Assembly (NCBI GenBank): GCA_946614685.1
Contig: CAMOHF010000068.1
Coordinates: 1-6,187 of the forward strand
Length of the DNA: 6,187 bases
Direction of reading: 5' to 3'
From: an uncultured Clostridia bacterium
Lineage (GTDB): Bacteria > Bacillota > Clostridia > Lachnospirales > Lachnospiraceae
Part shown: piece after piece, positions 1 through 6,187 of the stretch
Numbering within the stretch: position 1 is the stretch's first letter
How the letters are laid out: the number at the start of each line of letters is the position of its first letter
The notes under the pieces: model-generated
Database searches by the model: none
Told to the model about the DNA's origin: nothing
The model's input: the letters and a program-made list of their open reading frames with translations, nothing else
Made by a program: the position numbers and the translations under genes

Positions 1-1897
1 GCTTCTCGGCGTTACCGGTTCCGGAAAGACATTTACCATGGCGAATGTCATCCAAGCCCTCGGCAAGCCGACACTGGTGCTTGCGCACAACAAAACACTT
101 GCTGCGCAGCTGTACTCCGAATTCAAGGAGTTCTTTCCGGAGAATGCAGTCGAGTACTTTGTCTCATATTACGACTATTATCAGCCTGAGGCCTATGTGC
201 CGCAGACCGACACCTACATCTCCAAGGATTCCTCCATCAACGATGAGATCGATAAGATGCGCCACAGCGCCACGGCTGCTCTGATCGAGCGCAGGGACGT
301 GATCGTGGTGTCTTCCGTATCCTGTATCTACGGTATCGGTGATCCGGAGGAGTATCAGTCCATGATGCTCTCGCTTCGACCCGGGATGCAGAAGGATCGC
401 GACGAACTGATCCATCAGCTTGTGGACATCCAGTACACCAGGAATGACACGGACTTCGCCAGAGGAAACTTCCGCGTGAAGGGAGACGTGGTGGACATCC
501 TTCCTGTTTCCACCTTTGAAGACGGTGTCCGCGTGGAGTTCTTCGGCGATGAGATCGACAGGATCACGGAGTTTGATCCGCTCACCGGAGAGATCAAGAG
601 AAGCCTTTCCTTTGTCGCCGTGTTCCCTGCATCGCACTATGTTGTGGCACCCGACAAACTGAAGAAGGCCATCAGCGAGATCGAGGCGGAGCTTGCCGAG
701 CGTGTCGCCTACTTCAAGGCGCATGACAAGCTGCTTGAGGCACAGCGCATCAAGGAGCGCACGGAGTTTGACTTAGAGATGCTTCGGGAGACGGGATTTT
801 GTTCCGGTATCGAGAACTATTCCCGCATCCTTGCGGGGCTTGCCCCGGGGGCGACTCCGAATACCCTTCTCAAATTCTTCGGCGATGATTATCTGATGAT
901 CGTCGACGAGTCTCATATGACACTGCCGCAGGTTCGAGGTATGTATGCCGGTGACCGGGCCAGAAAGACCACACTGGTGGATTACGGATTCCGACTTCCG
1001 TCCGCGCTTGATAACCGACCGCTCAATTTCGATGAGTTTGAAGATCGGCTGGATCGTATCCTCTATGTATCCGCGACACCCGGAGAGTACGAGGCTTCTC
1101 ACGAGGAGCTTCGCACGGAGCAGGTGATCCGTCCGACGGGTCTTTTGGATCCGGAGGTATCGGTACGACCTGTGGAGGGACAGGTGGACGACCTCGTGAA
1201 GGAGGTCCGGAAGGAAGCCGAGGCGGGACACAAGGTTCTTGTCACCACGCTCACCAAGCGTATGGCGGAGGATCTGACCGACTATATGAGGGAGCTGGAT
1301 ATCAAGGTAAAATACCTGCATTCCGATATCGACACGCTGGAGCGAATCGAGATCGTCAGAGATCTTCGTATGGGCGTTTTCGATGTGCTTGTCGGTATCA
1401 ACCTCTTAAGAGAGGGACTCGATATTCCGGAGATCACACTGGTCGCGATTCTGGATGCGGACAAAGAGGGCTTCCTCAGGTCCGAGACTTCACTGGTACA
1501 GACCATCGGCCGTGCCGCGAGAAATGTCGGCGGACATGTCATCATGTACGCGGATACCATCACGGATTCCATGCGCAAGGCCATCGACGAGACGAACCGC
1601 AGACGCGGCATTCAGCATGCGTACAACGAGGCGCACGGTATCACTCCCACCTCCATCAAGAAGGAGATCAGAGATATCATTTCCCTTGAGGTGGATGAGC
1701 AGGGCCGCGCGGACGAGATGGCCGCAAGACGCGAGAAGGACCGGGAGTCCATGAGCAAGAAGGAACTCACCAAGGAGATCGAGCGTCTCACCAAGCGCAT
1801 GAACAAGGCGGCAGCGGAATTAGACTTCGAGCATGCCGCGATGTACCGCGACGAATTAAAAGAACTCAAGGCGCTCTACAGAGACTACGACAAGTAG
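1..1897 (+). CDS. uvrB: UvrABC excinuclease subunit B, 5'-truncated by the window edge
   Basis: UvrB is the DNA-damage verification subunit of nucleotide excision repair: it is loaded onto lesions by UvrA, clamps one strand with its beta-hairpin, and recruits UvrC for incision in the cytoplasm. The reading frame is already open at base 2, ahead of the ATG at 38. Those upstream codons encode the Walker A motif GVTGSGKT (bases 8-31), so ATG 38 is an internal Met and the real start lies outside the window. Against the usual family layout about 36 residues are missing; the 631 visible codons plus these give about 667, a normal length. Visible landmarks: tyrosine-rich beta-hairpin [17 protein letters not shown] from base 167; helicase motif II DESH at 905-916; motif [11 protein letters not shown] at 1499-1525; and a C-terminal UVR motif, about 1754-1894, which contacts UvrC. 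No frameshift seen. Its promoter, and any SOS box there, lie outside the window. Confidence 0.98.
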   Translation, partial: LLGVTGSGKTFTMANVIQALGKPTLVLAHNKTLAAQLYSEFKEFFPENAVEYFVSYYDYYQPEAYVPQTDTYISKDSSINDEIDKMRHSATAALIERRDVIVVSSVSCIYGIGDPEEYQSMMLSLRPGMQKDRDELIHQLVDIQYTRNDTDFARGNFRVKGDVVDILPVSTFEDGVRVEFFGDEIDRITEFDPLTGEIKRSLSFVAVFPASHYVVAPDKLKKAISEIEAELAERVAYFKAHDKLLEAQRIKERTEFDLEMLRETGFCSGIENYSRILAGLAPGATPNTLLKFFGDDYLMIVDESHMTLPQVRGMYAGDRARKTTLVDYGFRLPSALDNRPLNFDEFEDRLDRILYVSATPGEYEASHEELRTEQVIRPTGLLDPEVSVRPVEGQVDDLVKEVRKEAEAGHKVLVTTLTKRMAEDLTDYMRELDIKVKYLHSDIDTLERIEIVRDLRMGVFDVLVGINLLREGLDIPEITLVAILDADKEGFLRSETSLVQTIGRAARNVGGHVIMYADTITDSMRKAIDETNRRRGIQHAYNEAHGITPTSIKKEIRDIISLEVDEQGRADEMAARREKDRESMSKKELTKEIERLTKRMNKAAAELDFEHAAMYRDELKELKALYRDYDK

Positions 1898-1907
1898 CGG
1901 ATTCAAA

Positions 1908-1936
1908 TTGCTTTTACCGCTTAATTAAGCTATGAT
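1908..1936 (+). promoter_or_regulatory. Candidate sigmaA promoter for the 97-aa membrane gene and uvrA
   Basis: A -35-like TTGCTT (1908-1913, 3 of 6 consensus bases) is separated by exactly 17 bases from a -10-like TATGAT (1931-1936, 5 of 6). The -10 lies 29 bases before the ATG at 1966, so a short leader with the AGGAGG ribosome binding site would follow. The position between uvrB and the next gene suggests that the downstream unit can be transcribed independently of uvrB, although read-through from uvrB is also possible because no convincing terminator is visible. Call based on motif spacing only. Confidence 0.5.
1919..1930. repeat. Perfect 12-nt palindrome inside the promoter spacer
   Basis: GCTTAATTAAGC is its own reverse complement and fills the last 12 bases of the 17-base spacer, directly abutting the -10 hexamer. 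A dimeric repressor bound here would block RNA polymerase, so it could be an operator. It does not match the Gram-positive LexA box (GAAC-N4-GTTC type). As RNA it would form only a 4-bp stem with no U-tract after it, so it is a poor terminator for uvrB. AT-rich palindromes of this size can arise by chance. Confidence 0.3.
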
Positions 1937-1965
1937 AGAAACCAAATCAAACAGGAGGTACCAAG

Positions 1966-2259
1966 ATGGACAGAGACGAACTTATTGCAGAGATTTCCAT
2001 GCGCAGAGACATCCCCATCGAAGAGGTGGAGGAAGTGATCGAGGAAGAAGACATGATCTTCGCTGAGGAGTATTATGCACACAAAAGAAAGAAAAAGATG
2101 ATCACGCTTGGGGTTTTGATCGCGTTTATCGCGGGCGTGGTTGCGGCTGTGATCGTGCTTGATCGCCAGGAGAAGATCAGCATTTCCGACATTGAGGCAT
2201 CCGTGAAGGACAATGTCAAGAAATACGTCGACAAAGTAAGGAACTATGAGCGAGCATAA
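1966..2259 (+). CDS. Small single-pass membrane protein of unknown function, overlapping uvrA
   Basis: I do not recognise this 97-aa protein. Residues 1-39 are predicted cytoplasmic and strongly acidic (10 of residues 19-35 are Glu or Asp). A basic cluster KRKKK (40-44) immediately precedes one hydrophobic segment (about 46-65, [20 protein letters not shown]), which by the positive-inside rule implies N-in, C-out topology. The remaining 30 residues form a likely charged amphipathic helix. There is no signal-peptide cleavage motif. The start is well supported: AGGAGG at 1953-1958, 7 bases before ATG, with an in-frame TAG at 1936-1938 excluding an earlier start. Its last 14 bases overlap the start of uvrA in another frame, so the two are probably translationally coupled. 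The N-terminal pattern (charged start, ELI, then [12 protein letters not shown]) loosely resembles the first helical hairpin of HU-like proteins; this is weak and may be coincidence. A link to excision repair is inference from position only. Confidence 0.82.
   Translation: MDRDELIAEISMRRDIPIEEVEEVIEEEDMIFAEEYYAHKRKKKMITLGVLIAFIAGVVAAVIVLDRQEKISISDIEASVKDNVKKYVDKVRNYERA
2238..2242 (+). promoter_or_regulatory. Close-set ribosome binding site of uvrA, inside the upstream gene
   Basis: AAGGA lies only 3 bases before the uvrA ATG at 2246, a shorter spacing than the 6-10 bases seen for the other genes here, and it sits inside the coding sequence of the 97-aa gene. An in-frame TAA at 2237-2239 rules out any start further upstream, so ATG 2246 is the first possible start. 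The weak geometry suggests that uvrA relies on ribosomes terminating at 2257-2259 for efficient re-initiation. Confidence 0.5.
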
Positions 2260-5086
2260 ATACATTCAGGTTTGGGGAGCCAGAGAGCACAACTTAAAAA
2301 ACATCGACATCAAGATTCCCAGAGATCAGTTTGTAGTGATCACGGGGCTTTCCGGATCCGGAAAGTCATCCCTTGCATTTGATACGATTTACGCAGAAGG
2401 ACAGCGAAAGTATATGGAGTCGCTGTCCTCTTATGCGCGCCAGTTTTTAGGGCTTGCGGATAAGCCGGATGTGGATAAGATCGAGGGACTCTCGCCTTCG
2501 ATCTCCATCGATCAGAAGTCGACGAACCGGAATCCGAGATCCACTGTGGGAACCGTAACGGAGATTTACGATTATCTGCGACTGCTCTATGCGAGGATCG
2601 GTATTCCTCACTGTCCGCAGTGCGGAAAGGTGATCGAGCGCCAGACGGTGGATCAGATGGTGGACGAGATCATGAAGCTTCCGGAGAAGACAAAGTTTAT
2701 GCTGGTAGCGCCCGTGATAAGAGGCCGAAAGGGCGAGCATACCAAACTTCTCGAGAATGCCAAAAAGAACGGATATGTCCGTGCAGTAATCGACGGGATC
2801 GAGTACAACCTGACGGAGGACGAGATCGTCCTCGACAAGAACAAAAAACACACCATCAACATTGTGGTGGATCGTCTGGTGATGAAGGAGGGTATCGCAT
2901 CGAGACTTGCGGACTCCATCGAGACGGTCCTTAAAATGTCGGAGGGACTGCTCGAGGTGGATGTGATCGGTGGTGAGCCGCTTCATTTTTCCGACAGTTT
3001 CTCCTGTCCGGACTGCGGTATCAGCATCGACGAGATCGAACCGAGATCCTTCTCCTTCAACAATCCCTTCGGTGCCTGCCCCTGTTGTACGGGACTCGGT
3101 TTTAGACAGGAGTTTGACCCCGAGCTGATGATCCCGGATCCGTCGCTTACATTAAATGAAGGCGCGATCTCCGTGATGGGGTGGCAGTCTTCCGGCAAGA
3201 AGTCCGGAAAGAACAGTTATACCCATGCAATCCTGGAGGCGCTGTCCGAAGCTTACGGTTTTTCACTGGATGTTCCTTTTGAGAAACTGGACAAGAAGTC
3301 GAAGGACGTGATCCTCTACGGTACGAAGGGTAAGAAGGTCACCGTGCACTACGAAAGCCAGTGGGGACACGGTACCCACTACGTGGAGTTCGAAGGACTC
3401 GTGGACAATGTAAGAAGGCGTTATCGTGAGACTTCTGCCGAGAGCATGCGCGAGGAATATGAGGAGTACATGACGCTGACACCCTGTGAGGAGTGTCACG
3501 GAAAGCGACTCAAACCCTCGTCTCTGGCTGTGACGGTGGGCGGTGTCAATATCTTTGACCTGACGGAGATGTCGGTGGTAAAACTCGCGGCTTTTGTGGA
3601 CGGACTTACACTGACGGAAAGGGAAGCCATCATCGGCAGGCAGATTCTGAAGGAGATCAGAGCACGCCTCGGATTTATGATCAACGTGGGGCTCGATTAT
3701 CTGAACCTCTCGCGTCCGACGGGGACGCTCTCGGGCGGTGAAGCACAGAGAATCCGTCTTGCCACGCAGATCGGATCGGGACTGGTGGGTGTTGCTTACA
3801 TCCTTGACGAGCCGAGTATCGGTCTTCATCAAAGAGACAATGACAGGCTGATCGCAGCCTTAAAGGAACTGCGAGACCTTGGCAATACGCTTCTGGTGGT
3901 GGAACACGATGAGGACACCATGCGCGCTGCGGATTACATCGTCGACATCGGGCCCGGTGCCGGATCGGCCGGCGGACATGTGGTGGCGGAGGGTACCGCT
4001 GCCGACCTGATGCGCTGCAAGAATTCCATCACAGGCGATTATCTAAGCGGAAGAAAGAAAATCCCGGTTCCCGCCGTAAGGAGAAAGCCCACAGGATACC
4101 TTACCGTGAAGGGTGCACGGGTGAACAACCTAAAGAATATCGATGTCAAGATCCCCCTCGGGGTGATGACCTGCGTGACGGGCGTATCCGGATCCGGCAA
4201 GAGTTCTCTGATCAATGAGATTCTCTATAAGCGCCTGGCCAGAGACCTAAACCGCGCGAAGGTAAAACCCGGAGATCATGACAGGATCAACGGCACGAAT
4301 CAACTGGATAAGATCATCAATATCGATCAGGCGCCCATCGGAAGGACGCCCCGTTCCAACCCGGCGACCTACACCGGCGTCTTCGACCAGATCCGTGACC
4401 TCTTTGCGGGCACCAAGGATGCGAAGGCGATGGGATACAACAAGGGCAGATTCTCCTTCAATGTGTCCGGCGGACGATGCGAGGCCTGCAAGGGCGACGG
4501 TATCATCAAAATCGAGATGAACTTCCTGGCGGATGTCTATGTTCCCTGTGAGGTATGCCACGGAAGACGTTACAACCGTGAGACTCTGGAAGTGAAGTAC
4601 AAGGGCAAGAGCATTTATGATGTATTGGATATGACGGTGGATGAAGCCTGTGAGTTTTTCTCGGCGGTTCCCTCGGTACTTCGAAAGATCAGTACCTTAA
4701 AGGACGTCGGGCTCGGATACATCAAGCTCGGGCAGCCGTCCACAACACTGTCGGGCGGTGAAGCGCAGCGTATCAAGCTTGCGACGGAGCTATCCAAGAG
4801 AAGTACCGGCAGGACGATCTATGTCCTGGATGAGCCGACCACCGGACTTCACTTTGCGGATGTGCACAGGCTGGTGGACATTCTGTCGCAGCTGGCGGAA
4901 GGCGGAAACACTGTGGTGGTGATCGAACACAATTTAGATGTGATCAAGACCGCCGACTACATTATCGATATGGGACCCGAAGGCGGTGAAGGCGGTGGTA
5001 CGGTGATCGCAACCGGAACACCCGAAGAGATCGCCGAAGTGAAGGCGTCCTATACAGGAAAGTATTTAAAAAAATATCTCAAATAG
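2246..5086 (+). CDS. uvrA: UvrABC excinuclease subunit A (DNA-damage sensor ATPase)
   Basis: UvrA is a dimeric ABC-type ATPase that finds bulky DNA lesions in the cytoplasm and hands them to UvrB. The 946 residues are a full, normal length with both nucleotide-binding units intact. First unit: Walker [10 protein letters not shown] (34-42), signature LSGGEAQR (495-502), Walker B ILDEPS (519-524) and H-loop His554. Second unit: Walker [10 protein letters not shown] (646-654), signature LSGGEAQR (835-842), Walker B VLDEPT (860-865) and His895. Zinc-binding cysteines are visible at C254/C257 with C278/C281 in the first unit and C745/C748 with C768/C771 in the C-terminal DNA-binding finger. Further CxxC pairs occur at 123/126 and 414/417. 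The start is fixed by a nearby upstream in-frame stop and by the family-typical N-terminus ([14 protein letters not shown]). It overlaps the preceding membrane gene by 14 bases and follows uvrB on the same strand, a common Firmicute arrangement. No missing key residue was noticed. Confidence 0.98.
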   Translation: MSEHKYIQVWGAREHNLKNIDIKIPRDQFVVITGLSGSGKSSLAFDTIYAEGQRKYMESLSSYARQFLGLADKPDVDKIEGLSPSISIDQKSTNRNPRSTVGTVTEIYDYLRLLYARIGIPHCPQCGKVIERQTVDQMVDEIMKLPEKTKFMLVAPVIRGRKGEHTKLLENAKKNGYVRAVIDGIEYNLTEDEIVLDKNKKHTINIVVDRLVMKEGIASRLADSIETVLKMSEGLLEVDVIGGEPLHFSDSFSCPDCGISIDEIEPRSFSFNNPFGACPCCTGLGFRQEFDPELMIPDPSLTLNEGAISVMGWQSSGKKSGKNSYTHAILEALSEAYGFSLDVPFEKLDKKSKDVILYGTKGKKVTVHYESQWGHGTHYVEFEGLVDNVRRRYRETSAESMREEYEEYMTLTPCEECHGKRLKPSSLAVTVGGVNIFDLTEMSVVKLAAFVDGLTLTEREAIIGRQILKEIRARLGFMINVGLDYLNLSRPTGTLSGGEAQRIRLATQIGSGLVGVAYILDEPSIGLHQRDNDRLIAALKELRDLGNTLLVVEHDEDTMRAADYIVDIGPGAGSAGGHVVAEGTAADLMRCKNSITGDYLSGRKKIPVPAVRRKPTGYLTVKGARVNNLKNIDVKIPLGVMTCVTGVSGSGKSSLINEILYKRLARDLNRAKVKPGDHDRINGTNQLDKIINIDQAPIGRTPRSNPATYTGVFDQIRDLFAGTKDAKAMGYNKGRFSFNVSGGRCEACKGDGIIKIEMNFLADVYVPCEVCHGRRYNRETLEVKYKGKSIYDVLDMTVDEACEFFSAVPSVLRKISTLKDVGLGYIKLGQPSTTLSGGEAQRIKLATELSKRSTGRTIYVLDEPTTGLHFADVHRLVDILSQLAEGGNTVVVIEHNLDVIKTADYIIDMGPEGGEGGGTVIATGTPEEIAEVKASYTGKYLKKYLK

Positions 5087-5108
5087 AGAAACGGGAGGAA
5101 CACTTAAA

Positions 5109-5615
5109 ATGAATGGTTTCAGAACACTGAACGAGGCGACAGATTTATTTCAGTCCGTAAACGGGCTCGGTGGATCAAACAACATCTTTGTTGTATACAA
5201 AGATACGACACCGCAGGGCAAGGGTGCCGGTATGGGCGGTCTTGTCGGAGGCATGACATCCGCTATGAAGAGCAACGAGGATTCCATGAAGGTTTTCGGT
5301 ACAATCTATGACGGACTTTTGATCAACCAGACCGAGAACGGACTTGCGATCATTCCACTGGAGCAGCCCGGCGCAAAGATGATATACAGCTTTGCCAAGA
5401 TGGAAGCACATCCGGAGAAATTCGTCTTTATTCCTTACACAGCTATAGGCGGTATCACCGTGAAGAATTTCGCGCTCCTTAACAAGAAGACCCAGGCGAT
5501 CAAGCTTAATGTAAACGGTACCATGATCCCGGTTTGCGCCAAGGTTTCCGATAAGGATGTTCCCTATCAGGAGGCAAACTTTGCGAAGTTCATGCAGCAG
5601 TACAAGAAAAAGTAA
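5109..5615 (+). CDS. Conserved-looking hypothetical protein with probable PH-like C-terminal domain
   Basis: I cannot name this 168-aa protein. The start is supported by GGGAGG at 5093-5098, 10 bases before the ATG. It has no signal peptide and no clear membrane helix. A flexible Gly-rich stretch, GKGAGMGGLVGGM (37-49), follows a short beta-like segment (NNIFVVY, 25-30). From about 63 onward it looks beta-rich: GTIYDGLLINQTENGLAIIPL, then FVFIPYTAIGGITVKNF (105-121), a KKTQAIKLNV strand, and a final helix NFAKFMQQYKKK. A run of strands with a FIPY turn, closed by an amphipathic helix ending FxxxY, resembles bacterial PH-like (YokE/bPH type) domains; this is inference from pattern, not a match. 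Arginine is nearly absent (only Arg5) while lysine is abundant. It lies 22 bases after uvrA with no terminator between, so co-transcription is likely, but a role in repair is not shown. Confidence 0.85.
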   Translation: MNGFRTLNEATDLFQSVNGLGGSNNIFVVYKDTTPQGKGAGMGGLVGGMTSAMKSNEDSMKVFGTIYDGLLINQTENGLAIIPLEQPGAKMIYSFAKMEAHPEKFVFIPYTAIGGITVKNFALLNKKTQAIKLNVNGTMIPVCAKVSDKDVPYQEANFAKFMQQYKKK

Positions 5616-5643
5616 AATGCATCGGAAATCGTGCTTTTCTTTT
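5606..5643 (+). terminator. Weak candidate intrinsic terminator after the 168-aa gene
   Basis: GCAT (5619-5622) can pair with GTGC (5631-5634) around an 8-base loop, followed at once by the T-rich run TTTTCTTTT (5635-5643). The A-rich bases just before the stem, overlapping the stop codon, could extend it with A-U pairs around a one-base bulge. The GC core is short and one pair is G-U, so termination may be partial. The placement, at the end of the uvrA transcript and before the aldolase promoter, is what a terminator would need. Confidence 0.35.
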
Positions 5644-5663
5644 AAGTAGGTGCATGATATAAT
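5635..5663 (+). promoter_or_regulatory. Extended -10 sigmaA promoter for the aldolase gene
   Basis: A perfect TATAAT (5658-5663) is preceded by TG at 5655-5656, giving the extended -10 form TGnTATAAT. The best -35 at the usual 17-base spacing is TTTTCT (5635-5640), only 3 of 6 consensus bases, but extended -10 promoters tolerate a poor -35. Transcription would start near base 5670 and give a leader of about 74 bases before the ATG at 5744. The same T-run that would end the upstream transcript supplies the -35 region. Confidence 0.65.
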
Positions 5664-5669
5664 ATCTTT

Positions 5670-5686
5670 CGCGCGATGCACGCGCG
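5670..5686 (+). promoter_or_regulatory. Stem-loop at the predicted 5' end of the aldolase mRNA
   Basis: CGCGCG (5670-5675), a 5-base loop ATGCA, then CGCGCG (5681-5686) form a 6-bp all-GC stem. It starts about 7 bases after the -10, so it would lie at the very 5' end of the transcript. Such 5' stem-loops are known to protect mRNAs from 5'-end-dependent decay (the ompA leader is the classic case). No T-run follows, so it is not an intrinsic terminator. That it acts as a stabiliser is inference. Confidence 0.5.
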
Positions 5687-5701
5687 GTTAACTAAAGGCT
5701 T

Positions 5702-5717
5702 TGCGGGATATCCCGCA
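5702..5717. repeat. Perfect 16-nt palindrome in the aldolase leader
   Basis: TGCGGGATATCCCGCA is exactly self-complementary. As DNA it has the form of a symmetric operator just downstream of the transcription start; as RNA it folds into TGCGGG/CCCGCA, a 6-bp stem with an ATAT loop, ending 13 bases before the GGAGG ribosome binding site. A roadblock operator for a glycolytic regulator, or a second leader hairpin, are both possible. I do not recognise it as a named regulator's site. Confidence 0.5.
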
Positions 5718-5743
5718 CAATATAGAAAACGGAGGAAATATTC

Positions 5744-6187
5744 ATGTTAGTATCAGCTACCGAGATGCTTAAGAAAGCAAAAGAGGGACACTACGCAGTT
5801 GGTCAGTTCAACATCAACAACCTTGAGTGGACCAAGTCCATCTTACTTACCGCACAGGAGTTACAGTCTCCCGTCATCCTTGGTGTATCTGAGGGCGCAG
5901 GTAAGTACATGACCGGCTTCAAGACCGTAGCAGCTATGGTGAAGGCTATGGACGAGGAACTCGGCATCACAGTTCCCGTTGCACTTCATCTTGATCACGG
6001 TACCTATGACGGATGCTACAAGTGCATCAAGGCAGGTTTCACATCCATCATGTTCGATGGTTCTCACTATCCCATCGAGGAGAACATCGCCAAGACCAGC
6101 GAGCTCGTAAACGTAGCGCATCAGTTGGGTCTTTCCATCGAGGCTGAGGTTGGTTCCATCGGCGGCGAGGAAGACGGCGTTATCGGT
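5744..6187 (+). CDS. fba: Class II fructose-1,6-bisphosphate aldolase, 3'-truncated by the window edge
   Basis: This zinc-dependent cytoplasmic enzyme interconverts fructose-1,6-bisphosphate with dihydroxyacetone phosphate and glyceraldehyde-3-phosphate in glycolysis and gluconeogenesis. The frame is open to the window end, giving 148 residues, roughly half of the family's usual length of about 280-310. Family marks: N-terminal AVGQFNINNLEW (18-29); HLDHG (82-86), where Asp84 corresponds to the catalytic acid and His85 to a zinc ligand; FDGSHYPIEENI (104-115); and EAEVGSIGGEEDG (133-145). The later zinc histidines fall outside the window. The start is supported by GGAGG at 5731-5735, 8 bases before ATG, and an in-frame TAG at 5723-5725. 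Codons look biased toward ATC, AAC, TTC and GGT, as in highly expressed genes, and the visible part has no arginine. A sugar-bisphosphate relative such as tagatose-bisphosphate aldolase is possible, but fructose-bisphosphate aldolase is the likelier call. Confidence 0.95.
   Translation, partial: MLVSATEMLKKAKEGHYAVGQFNINNLEWTKSILLTAQELQSPVILGVSEGAGKYMTGFKTVAAMVKAMDEELGITVPVALHLDHGTYDGCYKCIKAGFTSIMFDGSHYPIEENIAKTSELVNVAHQLGLSIEAEVGSIGGEEDGVIG

Noticed and set aside
38..40. ATG at 38 as the start of uvrB
   Set aside because: The open frame continues upstream to base 2 and encodes the essential Walker A motif, so this Met is internal.
164..724. Long open frame of 186 codons on the - strand inside uvrB
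   Set aside because: It lies wholly within the strongly conserved uvrB coding sequence; the translation is rich in His, Asp and Leu in the way typical of antisense shadows, and it matches no family I know.
1898..1965. SOS (LexA) box in the uvrB-to-membrane-gene gap
   Set aside because: No GAAC-N4-GTTC-type element is visible. Damage induction, if present, would have to act at the uvrB promoter outside the window.
3263..3832. Open frame of 189 codons on the - strand inside uvrA
   Set aside because: Fully antisense to conserved UvrA residues including the first signature motif and Walker B; no recognisable domain, so treated as a shadow.
5064..5086. AT-rich near-palindrome around the uvrA stop codon as a terminator
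   Set aside because: The repeat follows from the coding of the C-terminal KYLKKYLK residues, has no GC stem, and the next gene begins 22 bases later with its own ribosome binding site.
5618..5680. TGCATCG (5618-5624) is complementary to CGATGCA (5674-5680), suggesting a long-range alternative fold
   Set aside because: Only 7 bp, 49 bases apart, and the upstream arm would be absent from a transcript starting near 5670; it could matter only in read-through RNA. Chance is the simpler explanation.
5175..5681. Open frame of 168 codons on the - strand covering most of the 168-aa + strand gene and the aldolase promoter
   Set aside because: The + strand frame has a good ribosome binding site and an operon position, and its protein has sensible strand and helix patterns. 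The - strand frame would start inside the aldolase leader and looks like a shadow.

Overview
The window reads as a stretch of ordinary chromosome from a Gram-positive Firmicute, most likely an anaerobe of the Clostridia (Lachnospiraceae-like). This assignment is inference. It rests on the clostridial flavour of the UvrB, UvrA and class II aldolase sequences, strong purine-rich ribosome binding sites (AGGAGG, GGGAGG, GGAGG), sigmaA-type promoters, and a base composition that looks slightly above 50% GC by eye. All five genes lie on the + strand and gaps are short. No stretch over 300 bases lacks a gene, and I see no RNA gene, mobile element, CRISPR array or attachment site.

Layout. (1) Bases 1-1897: the excinuclease subunit uvrB, missing roughly its first 36 codons because the window opens inside the gene, just before the Walker A motif. 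(2) Bases 1898-1965: a short gap with a plausible sigmaA promoter, carrying a perfect 12-nt palindrome between its -35 and -10. (3) Bases 1966-2259: an unrecognised 97-aa single-pass membrane protein whose last 14 bases overlap (4) uvrA, 2246-5086, complete at 946 aa. (5) Bases 5109-5615: an unrecognised 168-aa protein only 22 bases after uvrA, with a C-terminal half that looks like a PH-like beta domain. (6) Bases 5616-5743: an intergenic region with a weak candidate terminator, an extended -10 promoter, a stem-loop beginning at the predicted transcript 5' end and a 16-nt perfect palindrome. (7) Bases 5744-6187: the first 148 codons of a class II fructose-bisphosphate aldolase.

How the genes work together. 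UvrA and UvrB are partners in nucleotide excision repair: UvrA dimers load UvrB on damaged DNA, and UvrB then recruits UvrC (not in the window). The 97-aa membrane protein is placed for translation linked to UvrA, so it may be expressed with the repair proteins, but nothing in its sequence proves a repair role. The 168-aa gene is probably the last cistron of the uvrA transcript. The aldolase is a separate glycolytic unit with its own promoter and structured leader.

Most of the window is conserved housekeeping DNA. The parts that deserve a second look are the small membrane gene fused into the uvrA translation unit, the palindrome in its promoter, the unnamed 168-aa gene, and the two-hairpin leader of the aldolase gene. 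I see no clear sign of a wholly new system.
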